From: Ascaris suum
Lineage: Eukaryota; Nematoda; Chromadorea; Rhabditida; Ascarididae
NCBI GenBank assembly: GCA_013433145.1
Contig: CM024168.1
Location: 8,192,184 to 8,256,183 of the forward strand
Direction of reading: 5' to 3'
DNA: 64,000 nt
Shown: positions 10,201-22,600 of the stretch, in pieces
Layout: every line of letters starts with the position of its first letter
Numbering within the stretch: the stretch's first letter is position 1
The notes under the pieces: model-generated
Databases searched by the model: none
What the model saw: the letters and a program-made list of their open reading frames with translations, nothing else
Told to the model about the DNA's origin: nothing
Position numbers and translations under genes: made by a program

Positions 10201-13200
10201 AGGCATTATGCAGCTGAACGGTATAAACAAGTCGTCTGTTGGGGGGTGAAAGGCTCGAAGAAAGCCAGATGCTATTCTAAGCGAATGGGCTTCCTCTGAC
10301 TAAATGAAGTTCAAAACTGTTCCACTATCTTCAACTAGTAAATATTAACTGGATTATCGTACACGATGAGCATAACGCCTCACTGATCAAACGCTGCCGT
10401 CATTATGTTATTAGAACCGCCGTGATGCGGTCGATCAGTAACTCCTTGGCACAAAATGTAGCAAAATGTAATACTCTTGAAGAGGTAGTTGATGAGGAAA
10501 CGGTGGGATGAAGGAGAAAAAAGTTGCAAAAGATGAAGTTGGCAATTTGCCAACTTTTTTCGCCGGATCAGGAAACTTCTCAAGCAATCCAGTACCCCAC
10601 CGGAGGCCATCCACAGCAGAAAAAGGTCTAGCTCAATTCACCCAATGGGAGCGGAGGTATGGCGAAAAAGGCATGTTCGGGATCCCCAATGGATATCTCA
10701 CCAGGATCACTAAATATCCATAAGCTTTCTTCACCAAAATTCATAAAGATATAAACGTTTCCGGACTGATTTCCATACATTTGCAACATTTTCCGGAAAA
10801 ATTTTCATATTCAGGATTTTTTTCGTAACTTCGCATATAGCTGACAACAACGCCACTGATTGCACATGTAACGCAAAAACATGAACACGTTGCGACAAAC
10901 ACACAAAAAGATATCGGCAAAAATGCTTGACTATGGAAAATCATTTTATCCATATTACTCATCCGAGAAGCGCATGACATCCACCAAGAACAATGCCCGC
11001 AAGCATGGAATTTTCAACGTTTTAAAGAAAAAATGACCCGGATCGAGCGAAGCGTTCTTGAGATAACCTGAACGAAAGGGTAAAATAGCTTGCGATCTTC
11101 TGCAAAAACACCGAATTCGAAATTTCTTATGATTAGGGTAAATATTATCGGCTGTCTTCAATGTGGTAAAGCAATTTGTGATACACCTACTAAGGCTTCC
11201 GAGATTCGAAGTTTGTGCTGTAATCCAAGACGTCTCTGGCATATCCATTTATGGAGAAAAAAAGCAATCAAATGGAAAGGAATCACTAAAAGAGCACCTG
11301 AAGGCGAGAGGTATGACAGTTTGTGCTCCTCCACCAAGCCGTACAATCATTTGCACAAACGATCCGATGAGTCCCGCACCTATATGAACACTGCCAGCTC
11401 ATAAATGCATTATTAGCGAGAATGACTTCGTGTCGATAGAATGAAAGCAAATAGCACTGTAACAGCAGCCCATAATTCATAAGAGGCACAGTCATATTTC
11501 TGAAAGGATTAGAGCAGCGATATTAATGAAGCTTTCAGAAGACTAGCAAAGTTCCCTATATCAGTTGCGTTCTAGTGATATGAAAACTCAGGCCTCTTTT
11601 TGAAGGGTGTTCACTTTTCTAAAATTTGCGATTTTCATACAAATTTAGATATGCACTCGAAAAAAGCATGCGCCCACTACCTAAATTTGCCTCGATATTA
11701 AAGCAAGATAAATTAATCTGAATGGATATTAAAGGAAGGTAAACTGTGGTTGAGCTTCGAGTGCTAGCTGGAACCAAATTCTGTGAACGTACATATACTC
11801 AGCACCTGCGTTTTCTCGTTCGGCTATTAAAAGAGCACAGCGGTTGTACCGCTACATTTTGCGTCAGTGGCTGAACGCGTTTAGAAAGAGAAATTTCTTC
11901 TCTATGAAAGTGCACTGCCGTTTTTGCTTTTGAAATTTAATTTGTTAACTGTTAGTGAAAAAAAAATGAGAACACCGAGAGCACAGCGCTACGGGCGAAA
12001 ACAGAAATCATGTCATTAGCCATCAGTGCCCCATGAAGTGCGATCGTTTCTCTCCTTCAAAAGAAAAAATGCTACCGTTTGTATGCTTTTGTCTCTGCTT
12101 GCGCAGTCGTTCAAAAATTTATGTGTGTCTGTGATTTTCATGTTCACTTGTATGCGTCATTCTGTTTGCTTGATTATGTGCGTCTGGACCATTACAGTGG
12201 TCGGTTACAAAACGAATTAAGTCAAGTCGAAAATGTTTTCAAGTCGGTCCTATATGTAAGTTCGCTGATTACGAGTAAGCAAGGTTTATATAGTAAGGCG
12301 CTGAATTTAAATCCTGAGATTTTTGGGTCTCGAAATTTTTTCAATTGGGGTAGGGTCCAAGAGACAGAGAGACGGTGTGGAACCGATATTAAATTGAATT
12401 CACGATGAAGGGCCTGCTCTACATGTATGCTGTTCGTGGGCACGTATAATCGGTATGAATACGATGGCAGAGGAACGAGAGCTTCGGAAAACACTCACTG
12501 TTTCAATCGGAAATTCTCGTTCCTTCCAGCAGCCGATGAGTGGAAAGAATAGGATTGTTGATTTGAGGCGGATTGCTGGTCGTGTAGGGAGTGAGGTTCA
12601 TCCAGTTGCAACAGTGAGTGGAAGCGTAAAGGAAGTTCAAGGAATGCCCGGTATTGCAAGTCCGATCAGGCAACTTCGACAAAACTGACGTTTCCTTGAG
12701 ACTTCGATAATTTAAAATCATCGTTTGCAGAAGACCGATTTGCTTGAAAGTTCTCTTCGCCTATGCCTCAATGACGGACCAATGGAACTTTTCTGTACAT
12801 CTCGCATAAACTGGATTATTAGTGACGCAGACACAGAAATCTTGCTGGAATCTGCTTATATTTTATGAAACTGCCAAAATAGCCTTCCGTCCGGTCGTAT
12901 CAGCTGCAGTCCAAGATTTCAAGCTTTTACATGTGTTGTTTTGGGAGGAATTGTGCTACGAAATATTCTAAGATGCCATTGATAGAAAAACATGCTCTCG
13001 CCACTATTAACTAGCCATTCAGATTAATATAATCTGATTAAATGGATCGTTGCAGCACGGGCAAATTGAACTGCTCGAAAATATTTGACATAAGAGTAAC
13101 GTTTGAAGGGCAGAATTTGGCGTTTCTTTAGCAAATCTTGTACTGCGTATTATTGAAATACTCGTGTACTGAGTAAACAATCAAAAGCATGGAAGCTGGT

Positions 13201-14816
13201 CATTGGGCATAGGATGGAAATGAGAGACTTTCTGAATTGTTAGGGGCAGCGTATAAAATTTGCTTTCCGTGATGAATCTGCCGAACTTAGAGTACGCTAT
13301 GAAAGGTGTGTGGTCACCAAAAAGCGAAGAGTTGGGATATTAGAGCGCGACAAATCGGCCATGCAAGACTACTCGAAATACATTTAAATCCAGCCGAGTG
13401 TTCGTGTGTGTATTCATGTGTGGTGTTAAATGCCTACCACTGATACTTAATTTCATGCTTCAGACGAATTTACTTAATCTAACGATAGATTTAACACGTC
13501 GTTCACTTTGTTACGAAGCGAAATGGTGAGAGTAAATAACTTTATCTCACTGCTAATTATAACCTTTGCTGACATCACGTAAAGAGCTTTTTGCAAATAA
13601 CCTCCGTCCAGTTGGGGAAAGTTTCAGAAATAGCAATGACTAAACAGTGATTGCGCGTTTGGGAGCAAGAACTGGAGGACTAGAAAACTGCAGAGTTCAG
13701 AAACTCAAGAAATACGAGCGGCTATCAAAGTTGGAGGACAAACAGTGCGCCAGCAAAGCTCGTATCATCTGCTCATCGCCGTAGACAAACCATTCCTGAC
13801 CATAGTGCCACACATATTACAATTTACAACGTTGAATAAAAAACAATCTTTGAAAGTTGCAAAAGCCTATCAATCATGAAAGTGCAAATTGTTGCCAAAA
13901 CAGCGAGTGGCAAGTTTTCCCCAAATTTGAGGAATTGGTGAGGAAGTGGAGATGGAGGGAGAGTGAGCAAGTTGGAAGCGTGCCCAGGCCTAACATGTAA
14001 AGGCAACATCGGGATACTACAACTGTTCCCCGAAAATTGCGTTTTAAATTGCGTGTTTCCAATTCAGCGCCTCCACGCTTCAGTAATGATGATGTGCAAT
14101 TGCACATGCTCGCAACGGACCATGCGATTTTAATAGGCAAAAGTTTACTGTTTTCACTAGCATCTTGACACCTATAGGCGATGTTTGTCAAAAAAGCGAC
14201 ACTTTCCTCGTACGTAGCCGATGAGCATTGAGGAGTTTCAAACGCGTATGGCATGTGGTAATAATGGAGAACAGAAATCTCTATAAGGCGAAGCAAAAGT
14301 GTGAACAAATTTGCGCCAAATAACTGAGTTCATATCATGCGGATCAATGCGATAATTGCAAGATAACAAGGTTCCTTCGAACTTCTAGCTAATTTTTATA
14401 TGATGATCTGAGGCGCATCAGCATATAGCAACGTTTAAGAGCATTTCTTTTTTAAAAAGTTGGAGAAAATGAACTCAGTGAATGATGGTGAAGAAACGAG
14501 ATCGCGGAAGGAGCTGGGGATTGGAGGACACAGGGAGCACTCTCCTTCTGTGGCCAAATTTTCAACAAATGTTGAAAGACAGCCGTGATCGTTTTCACGC
14601 AACTCTTGCGGGAAGATTCACATTTATTATAATGGCAACGGATATTTTAGAGTCTCAAAGTAGGCGCTCATTCTGGAAGCGAAGACACAATTCGCATTAA
14701 ATTTCAGGCATAAATTCTTATCGAAAACTATCGTACTGCAGCCTCAAACCAGTTTATGTATGATGCATATCGCGATTTTTAAACTCGCGTCACAATCATG
14801 TGGCACTCTATTTTAG
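7299..14816. other. Long stretch without a recognisable gene
   Basis: About 7.5 kb with only short ORFs in all frames. It holds a 9-bp tandem repeat (8092-8118) and a block at 12290-12690 with more even base composition and long open frames on both strands that resembles a dispersed repeat. No protein domain, tRNA or rRNA was recognised. It could be intergenic, or intron of the minus-strand beta-propeller gene. Confidence 0.4.
8092..8118. repeat. 9-bp tandem repeat, three copies
   Basis: TTTGACATC is repeated three times head to tail without mismatch, and the unit is truncated afterwards. On the minus strand it would encode repeated Lys-Met-Ser. Confidence 0.95.
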
Positions 14817-15053
14817 ATTTTGCTTAGCTACGTCTGTTCTCTTGTTTATATGGGTTTGCGACATTTCGTCTCTTCGCCGCTCGAAAGAATCACTTTAAAG
14901 AGACAAACCGCAAAATATAAGAAAAGCATGCCAGACATTTGCGCCTATTTAATCGATTATTTTCATAACTCAGAAGTGCAGAACAAAATACAGGAGACAA
15001 TGCGTTCACGTTACAACCGAACTGGCGACTCGCTCAAAGTTTCTACAGGAGAT
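14817..15053 (+). CDS. Unassigned exon-like ORF
   Basis: Seventy-nine codons lie open between a TTTTAG acceptor and a GT donor (GTACTT), phase 0 to phase 0. The product is hydrophobic at first, then basic and polar (for example MPDICAYLIDYFHNSEVQNK), which looks more like real protein than a random ORF. I do not recognise a family. It lies upstream of the UGT gene on the same strand, but the next exon-like ORF (15823-15929) starts in an incompatible phase, so the two do not join directly. Confidence 0.25.
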
Positions 15054-15822
15054 GTACTTTTACTGTACGTGCAGTATTAACGCTACCGGTCCTAAATTCT
15101 TAGAGAGTGGATTGGTCAGTGCAGGAGTCCGATTGTGCATACTATGTCTAGAACTCCGATTGTGCATAATACCAACGTTATCAGTGACCGCTTAAGTATT
15201 TCAAATTGCCATGCGCCTATGATGGTCTCCTTGCTTGCAGACTATTAAAGAGCCCAAATCAATCCGTGTTATACTTTTCCGTAAAGGCAGAAGACAATGT
15301 TTTACAAAATGAGTGTAGATAATCGCACCTTATGATAACGTTGCATTAACACAGCTTTAAAGCCATCATTTTTGGTATTTCTATGGCAACATTCTAAGCA
15401 GTACATACTTCAACGTTCAGCATCATGCACCCAGAATCAGGCGTGCGGATAGTTACTATACGCGTTTATCCAAAGCTACGTTCGCCTAGAGCATTATTGC
15501 AACGTTATATCTGGGCGTTATGTGTTTGTTCGTCCAGCCATCCCACAATCTTGACTCCTAAATCACCAAATTGAAGTACGATATATGACGGGTTCAGTGC
15601 ACGCAATACTATAAATAACCTCGAATAACTCAAATATTGATTCATTCTGAAGACAAGTAGAATAAAACATGGCCGAAATCTGTATGCACCTCATACCTGC
15701 CAGCTTCGACTTTATAGCGATCCGACACAAAAGCACGAATGGATTTGGAGGATTTCTACGAAAGTTCGCATTTCTCCAGATATGAAAACACAACGCCCCA
15801 TACGTTATTACTTTTTTTCCAG

Positions 15823-15929
15823 ATTAAAAGCCTTTCGAATTCCAACGCCCAAAATACGTCAATTATTGACAATTTTTGATTGCGACAAAGAAATTCAGCC
15901 AGGAAAAGCTGTTAAAGTCACTTTTGCAG
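15823..15929 (+). CDS. Unassigned exon-like ORF with strong acceptor
   Basis: A strong TTTTTTTCCAG acceptor precedes 107 nt of open frame. It ends at a GCAG/GTTCTC donor (phase 2 start, phase 1 end) and contains LLTIFDCDKEIQPGKAVKVTFA. The composition is protein-like but I do not recognise it. It lies about 550 bp upstream of the UGT start and may be the last part of an upstream gene. Confidence 0.3.
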
Positions 15930-16457
15930 GTTCTCACATCAGCAGCGTTCATGTACTCAAAACTTTCAGTAGCTTTATTTTTTTAAATTCTGAATGACGC
16001 GCAACTCACGATAGCACTGAACGAGCGAGAGTGCGCACATCTGCAATTGTTCAGCTAGCCGCTATACAAAATTGGAGCAAATCATTTCTTATTTCGAGCG
16101 AACTATTGCAAGGAAACAGTAGCAAGAGCAGGTGGCCGCTAAAAGCCGCTTTATTCTTTCTGAGAGTATTTCTGTGCCGTAAACGACAATGAACCGCGAC
16201 AAAAACTGTCCATGTTGACGATTAAGAACAGTGGACAAATTTTGCTCTGAAAGTCCCACATGAAATTCGCTAAGACAGTAAGCAGAATCTCAAATGACAA
16301 TATCCAACGCCTTCTAAGGGACACTTTTGCACATGTTTCCCCTAATTTCTGCTCTTTCATGCGCCAATTTTTTCATGTTGGTAACGTTCATTGTAATGTT
16401 ATAATATGTAAACGTTTGAGCTGTGTTAGTAATATGCTGTTTCGTTGGATGTTTTCA

Positions 16458-16467
16458 ATTATTTCAG
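16458..16467 (+). promoter_or_regulatory. Candidate spliced-leader (trans-splice) acceptor of the UGT gene
   Basis: The pyrimidine-rich TTTCAATTATTTCAG ends at 16467, fifteen bases before the UGT start codon, with no upstream exon in sight. In nematodes an unpaired TTTCAG just before an ATG is the usual SL1 addition site. This would give the mRNA a 15-nt 5' UTR plus the leader. Confidence 0.6.
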
Positions 16468-16482
16468 TCTTCATTTCGCGGC

Positions 16483-16629
16483 ATGCGTCTATTTATAACG
16501 ATCTTGAGTCTCTGCTGCTATCCTTCCTACTCTTATAAGATTCTCATTTATGCGCCAAAACTCTTCCATAGCCACGTAAACTTTTTGGGAAATATTGCCG
16601 ATACGCTGGTCGCTGCTGGTCACGATGTT
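16483..16629 (+). CDS. UGT exon 1: signal peptide and first strand of the acceptor domain
   Basis: ATG to GATGTT, followed by the consensus donor GTGAGT; phase 0 end. It encodes a hydrophobic leader (MRLFITILSLCCYPSYS), then KILIYAPKLFHSHVNFLGNI and ADTLVAAGHDV, the classic opening of nematode UGTs. The ATG is chosen because the leader starts there and the splice acceptor lies just upstream. Confidence 0.92.
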
Positions 16630-19600
16630 GTGAGTTTTGTTTTTCATTTCCCTATTAACTCGCTGTTCACGAGGAATATTGCAGAAGGGGAATCTACTAG
16701 CTCTTGCTCTTTCTGATGTACCAACAGCGAAGGTCATTCTAAAAATTTCGATGAACCGCTGATTGTCCCGTTGTTTACTGTTTAAAAACCAGCGTCGTTT
16801 GTTTATGTTTTGAAGCATTTTTCATGCGGCTGTTTCGTGATGCTACCGTGATGAATTACACGGAGGTATTGCTAGCCAAGAAAATGCTCATCATAACAGG
16901 AAATTTCATCCGGAATCCTGAAAAATTACTGCCTGCAAAAAATGAAAATAGCTCGCTCATTGTTGCGGAATTATCGATATGAACTTCTAACGGCTCGCAC
17001 GGAGTCGGATGAAACGGGAATCAACATCAAACTACTTCACAAACTCACTTTCCGAAATTTTCAGAGGAAACAATCCTGGAAGTGCACTTCCCAGCGCTCG
17101 AGAGAAGCAGCTATGATATTGTTAAAATTACGTGTTGGAAATTACCGCGAAGAATACGATGAAATTGCTTCAAAGCCACAATTATCAAGAAAGCTTTTAG
17201 AAATCGTAAAATCTCATTTAGGAAAGTGATTGCTCGAAATATTCCAGAGTAGCCGCAAACAGACACCGATTTCAGAAATGTTCAACGCGGTTTGTCCGTT
17301 AACACAAATACTCTGCAGTTAAATTCGAGATGAAAGCACCCTATCGCTTTTCCATGATCATGCTTTTCTAACATCATCTCGACCTTTTCTTTGAATTTTT
17401 GGGAATGTAGATTTCCATGAGCACGATTTCCACACATTATCCACATACTGTACACTGTTTGAACTGAAAAGTGAGACTAATGCAGCCATTTTCAGTTTCC
17501 AGCAGGGAGCAGACTTTCTCGCACTCCGAACGAAGCTTTAAGTTCCGGAAATTTTTCGAGCAAATGCAATCCTTCACTCAAAAAGAACCGATTTTTAGCA
17601 ACACTGGATAACCGATGGAAATATTATAACTTTTCGCAACGTTTACATGCTGACAGTGTCTTGAAAAACTTTTTATAAAAACTATGGGAATCCTTACTAT
17701 TCTCACTATTCTCATGTTCCGCTAACTGAACTTCTAGAATGATTATAACCTGGTTTTTATCATGAATAAATCTTTTAAATTCCTAGAAAGGCATTATTAG
17801 AGAGTTTTTGAAGTGCCTGGTTCCCTTCCAGTAGGGTATTGTAAGTGCAGGTGTTTTCAAAAACTGGGAGCGCGCAGTACAGGAGATGAGTGACTTTTAA
17901 TGAGCGTTTGGTACGTGAAACAACTGCAGTTCTTATGCTGCTCGTTCACGATAGCACTTTTTCCTTTCGCCTTTCTCGTTCCTTGTTTTTCAGCTGCTTT
18001 CAGTGCGCAATCAGCGGATTCTTTTAACTTTTCTGATGACTTCAACTATGCAAAGTTATTTCGGTAGTTTTTTTTCTTAAACAGCACCCACAAGGTCGCA
18101 TGCACTTATTAGCACGTCATATGTTAACCAGAAGAACCGGTAAGCTGCGCACTGCAACGCATCTAATAATGCGTTCATGCTGATGAGAATGGCACGCAAA
18201 GGCTAAACAACCTGCACCACGTATAAAAATTCTTCTACAGAACAACTCCTAACAGTCAACAAAGCGCTCTTCATTTGTTCATCGGTCGATGTGGGTAAAC
18301 CATCAAAGGTGCTCCAGGAACTGTGGGCTAAAGCAAATCACAAGCTGGTGAATAATATTCAAGAAGCGCATATGTTGAAGCCGTAAAAAGGCATTCATTC
18401 AGTGCTTTGCGATTCATCAAAATCTGAAGTAGGAACAGAATGATATAAAATGTAATTAAACGACACATATCGTGAGGGTGTCTTTCATCACATATTTCCA
18501 TCAACGATTTCTCATCATTTTACAACTCATTTAAAATGAAGCCTTATACGTTTCATACAGGAACCTTTCTCTTACATCATTTCTTTTCGTCCTCAAAATT
18601 TGGTGTACGTTGTAGTCTACTTTGTCGTTCTGCAAGCCCTCTTCTTGGGCATCAATGTCGTCACAGTAGGTCAGTAACCAGTCTCCGAGAAAAAAGACCA
18701 CCCGACATTCATTTGGAATCCTCAGTAAATGCTTAATCGAAAACGACGTGATGGTGAGAATCGGATCGCGCTGAGATCGTATGCGCCCTTTTACATTCGT
18801 CGCCATCATTCAGTCCTGACGGAACACCGTACATTTCCTGTTTTTGTTTCTGCTAAATCAGTCTTTTACTTAGGCCACAACTTCGCTATGCACCTTCTTC
18901 GAAGCGTTTCAATCGACTTTTTTTTTCGCATCCTCCGAACATGCTTGTGACGAAATCGCTAAACGAGCTGTGAGGTCTAGCTCACAGATTGATGGTTCCT
19001 CTGAATGACTCTGTTTTCTCTAGGATATTAAAACGGCCACTGTTCACTAGGGTGTTGTTGGCCTTTTGTGATTACGTGGTAACTTCTTATGAAACAGATA
19101 TTTGCGTAACGAAGAACTTTCGACGTCAGTTTCAGTGAAAGTTTTTATTTTATTCCTCAAACGTTCTTAATGAGACATTATCACGAACTTTTTCTAATAG
19201 TCAGTTTTGGTGGTATAACATAGCGGTTATGTTACATCCGCTATTGCGGAGTTTGTTTTAAAAATAAGCACTTCTTGCTGATGGAAAATTGCATTAGCAA
19301 CTTTGCTTTTTGATCTTGTCTTCAAACTGGTATACCCACACCACGAATGCCCCTTTCACAGTTCAGGATCCATCTTAGCTCTCTAATACGAATAGATCGA
19401 AGAAGAACTCTTGCTGAATTACGTTTCACAGTTCCCAAAGACGATTGAGTATTTTTCGAGCTCGAGATTTCTTGTCTGGTTAAAATTTTCTTTTGTTGAT
19501 AACCTAATAAGAAGCGAGCAAGCGCAATCCTTAGCACCACCCAGTCGCTCACTTCAGGCAGATTTCCCATTCCTTTGGCTATGTCTCTTTGATAATTTCG

Positions 19601-22600
19601 AAATTATCATTGGCATAGTGTATCTATCGTCCGTACTCTTCGTTCATTAAAAAGCGCTGTCGTCCTGAGCTGCAATCGTTTTAGATTGCCTTCAATGTAG
19701 GACACTTTTGAAATTCTCTATCTGGAGGACAGCTTGGGGAAAAGCTCATCATTATTTGTCCTTGAAATTACCCTCCTTGGAACATGCACATCTCATAGCT
19801 TTTTGCGTGAGGCCTTTCCTTCTCTTTCATGTCCACATTGAAACACTTTATCAGTGGTTGTTCCAGGATGATATCTGGTTTTCACAGTTCATTTGCCACA
19901 CTGATCTTAATCTCGGCACCTGCGTCTCCCATATCTCCTTCAAGGACTTAAATCATGGCAAAGTTGAACTGTCCCCTATTCTCAAGCTGGACCTGCTCAT
20001 GCGGCGCAACAGTTCTTCTTAGGACGATTTTTGATGTACTGTCAGGACGTTTATTCAGGCAGCTTTTTTCGCTAGCGCAGCTATGTATAGTGGTTTCAAG
20101 GGTCTTTGCAAGAGAGTCAGTGAGATTTTTTGCCAGCAGTATGACAAGTTTCAGCAACAATCTCCATTACCCTGCTTCACCTTGACTCTCGCAACCGGAG
20201 ATACTAAATGGCTCCTTCTTGAACAGTCAAAGACTGTGGCCGATGGGACGGCGGCAGGGGAATACAGCCTTTGGCTGACATGCAAACAAATTTTTGGTTA
20301 ACGAAAAAGCGAGAAATCTTATGCGACTTCGGCGTAAAAACAGCAAGCGGATGATTCGCCGTGGAGCATGTGTGGCTCAGAATAAACGTAGTGCTGCTGC
20401 GAACGGTATTCCTAAATCCATCAGCATTAAGTTCTTTTGTGTGAACTGCAGTTAAATGCAAAATGATGTAGTGTGCTTAACACTCATGACCTTCACCGCA
20501 GGTTAAACGAAGTCACGCGACAGTGTGTTTCCACCTTTATTTTGCTCAAAAACCAGTATATGATATGTAATATAAAGGCAGATTATCGACCGCGAATGAA
20601 TTCTAAACGACAGATCTCGTGGTACTTTATGTATCTCGTCAGTGATCTAGTTTGGTATGTGCACAGAGTGTTTAAACACAGAAGCAGCTTTCCAGCCGTA
20701 AACAAGTGTGCAAATGGAAAGGAAACAGATCAGAAGGAAGATGTGCTTCCTCCTTTGAAAAACTGCTTCATTGGAAAGTTCGCGTGCAAAAATACGAACG
20801 ATATATAGAACAAGAATGATCAATCGTCGCCAAGGACACAACGCAACTGTAATACAGTAGTGTAAAGGAAATGAAGTGAACTTCTAATGAGTAATTTCAG
20901 TACGAAAATACTCTTCTTTTTGCATTTAATTTCAAAGTTCATGTTCCATAAAAACGAAAAACACTTGATTGAAAGTTCAAAAATTGATTCGACCAAAGAA
21001 TGTGCGAAAGATGAATTTCGGTGAAAAAATTTTTGAGCGTGCATTCACAGTTTGAAAGATGATTTAGCATTGTCTTATCTGCGTAGCGTAAAGTACTTTG
21101 AAAGGCGTTCACTCTGCGTGTTGTCTCCTCCTGAGCGATCCCTCCTACCTGAATGTTCCCTGCAAAGCATTCTTCTGCACCTGAAAAAATCGTCCTAATT
21201 TCTCCTCGCCCAAGAGTTATTGTCAAGTCACGCGTTGTGGCCGTCTTAGTAAAGCGACGAAGAGATCTAGCGCGCATACAACTCTTTAGACTTGTGAATC
21301 TCCATTTAAAAGTAATGGTTCTGGTGTAAGAATGGCATCTGATAAAAAGCCAAAGGCCTTGCTTTCAAGGGAATTTTAGTTGCCCAAAACGCAGACATTC
21401 GGCACAAACTGGATTTCGGCTGCAACCAAAAAACACGGAGGAAGTTGAGATCGAACTTTAGGCGATGAATACCAGCTAAATTTCGGTACTCGACCGAAAT
21501 TCGCTCAGGTCTTGCCGTCACTACTCTCCAAACGGCTGCGTATATTAGTAACTAGTTAGCTTATTTGCACTCAGCAGCCACGGTAATCAATCACATGTCA
21601 TCGTTTGGATCCGTTTCCTAAATTTCACCCCTCTGCCCAATAGTTCCAACTCCATGCAAAAATTCGTCCTTTGCTTTCACAAAACCACTACCAAACCTTG
21701 AAAATTGATCAAAAATTGTGGTGATTTCTTGGTTACAATCATACGTCAAGCCTTGATCACAAAATTATCCTATAATAAGTTTCAAAACCTTAACTGTTTA
21801 GTGATTCAGTGCTCGGGGTTGAGAATTCGTAGAGAATATACATGATGCATTTTAAGCAGAATGTGCTCTCTTTGCAGTCATTTCCTAAATCTACAAATCT
21901 GTTTGTGACCCCCTTGTCTTGTTTTAACAACAAATTAACGGCGGAAAAACGCAGATACTTGCTAATCTTTCATTCATATCTTCGACGAATGATCGTGTTA
22001 ATTCCAGGTGTTTTATATGCCGACCTACGATCGCAGCATTCGATCTAACGGCACAAAATTCGCGAAGACGATTGAATATCGATGTGAGCTGGCAGTACCT
22101 TACGAACGCTCTGAACTTTTCGGTAATGTTTGGGCACACGGTATCGACGAAGCGAGAGAGGCATTTTATGTATATGTTTTCGTTATTCCTTCTCAAATTC
22201 CGTTCCAAATTTAAACGCTGTTTGAATGAGTTACTTGAGTGAAACGAAAGTCGAACGTGAAATCTTTGCTAGTGCAGCAAGTACTAATTTTAATGGCGGT
22301 TTCCAGCGTGCTTAAGGTGACAATGTCGCATGCAGGATAATTTCAACCAGAAACAGGATAATTATTTCGAATCTTCTCGGATTTTAGCTTGAGCCTTTTC
22401 AAGGTTATTTTGAGTTTTTCGATGTCTGTAGAAGCAGTCCACTCCCAGCTTGAAGGTGTTTTCGCGCCATCATCAAGTCACTGCCTTGAATTGTTCTCTG
22501 TGACAAGCAATTTTTTAAATTTACTAACGATTAGATGAATACTTCGGAATAGAACCATGAGTAGTTAGAGCATTAGAGCGAGCATTAGAGGACTTGATGG

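Noticed and set aside
16942..17229. Plus-strand 95-codon ORF in UGT intron 1 as an extra UGT exon
   Set aside because: Exons 1 and 2 already join directly in phase with the expected family sequence, and this peptide matches nothing in UGTs.
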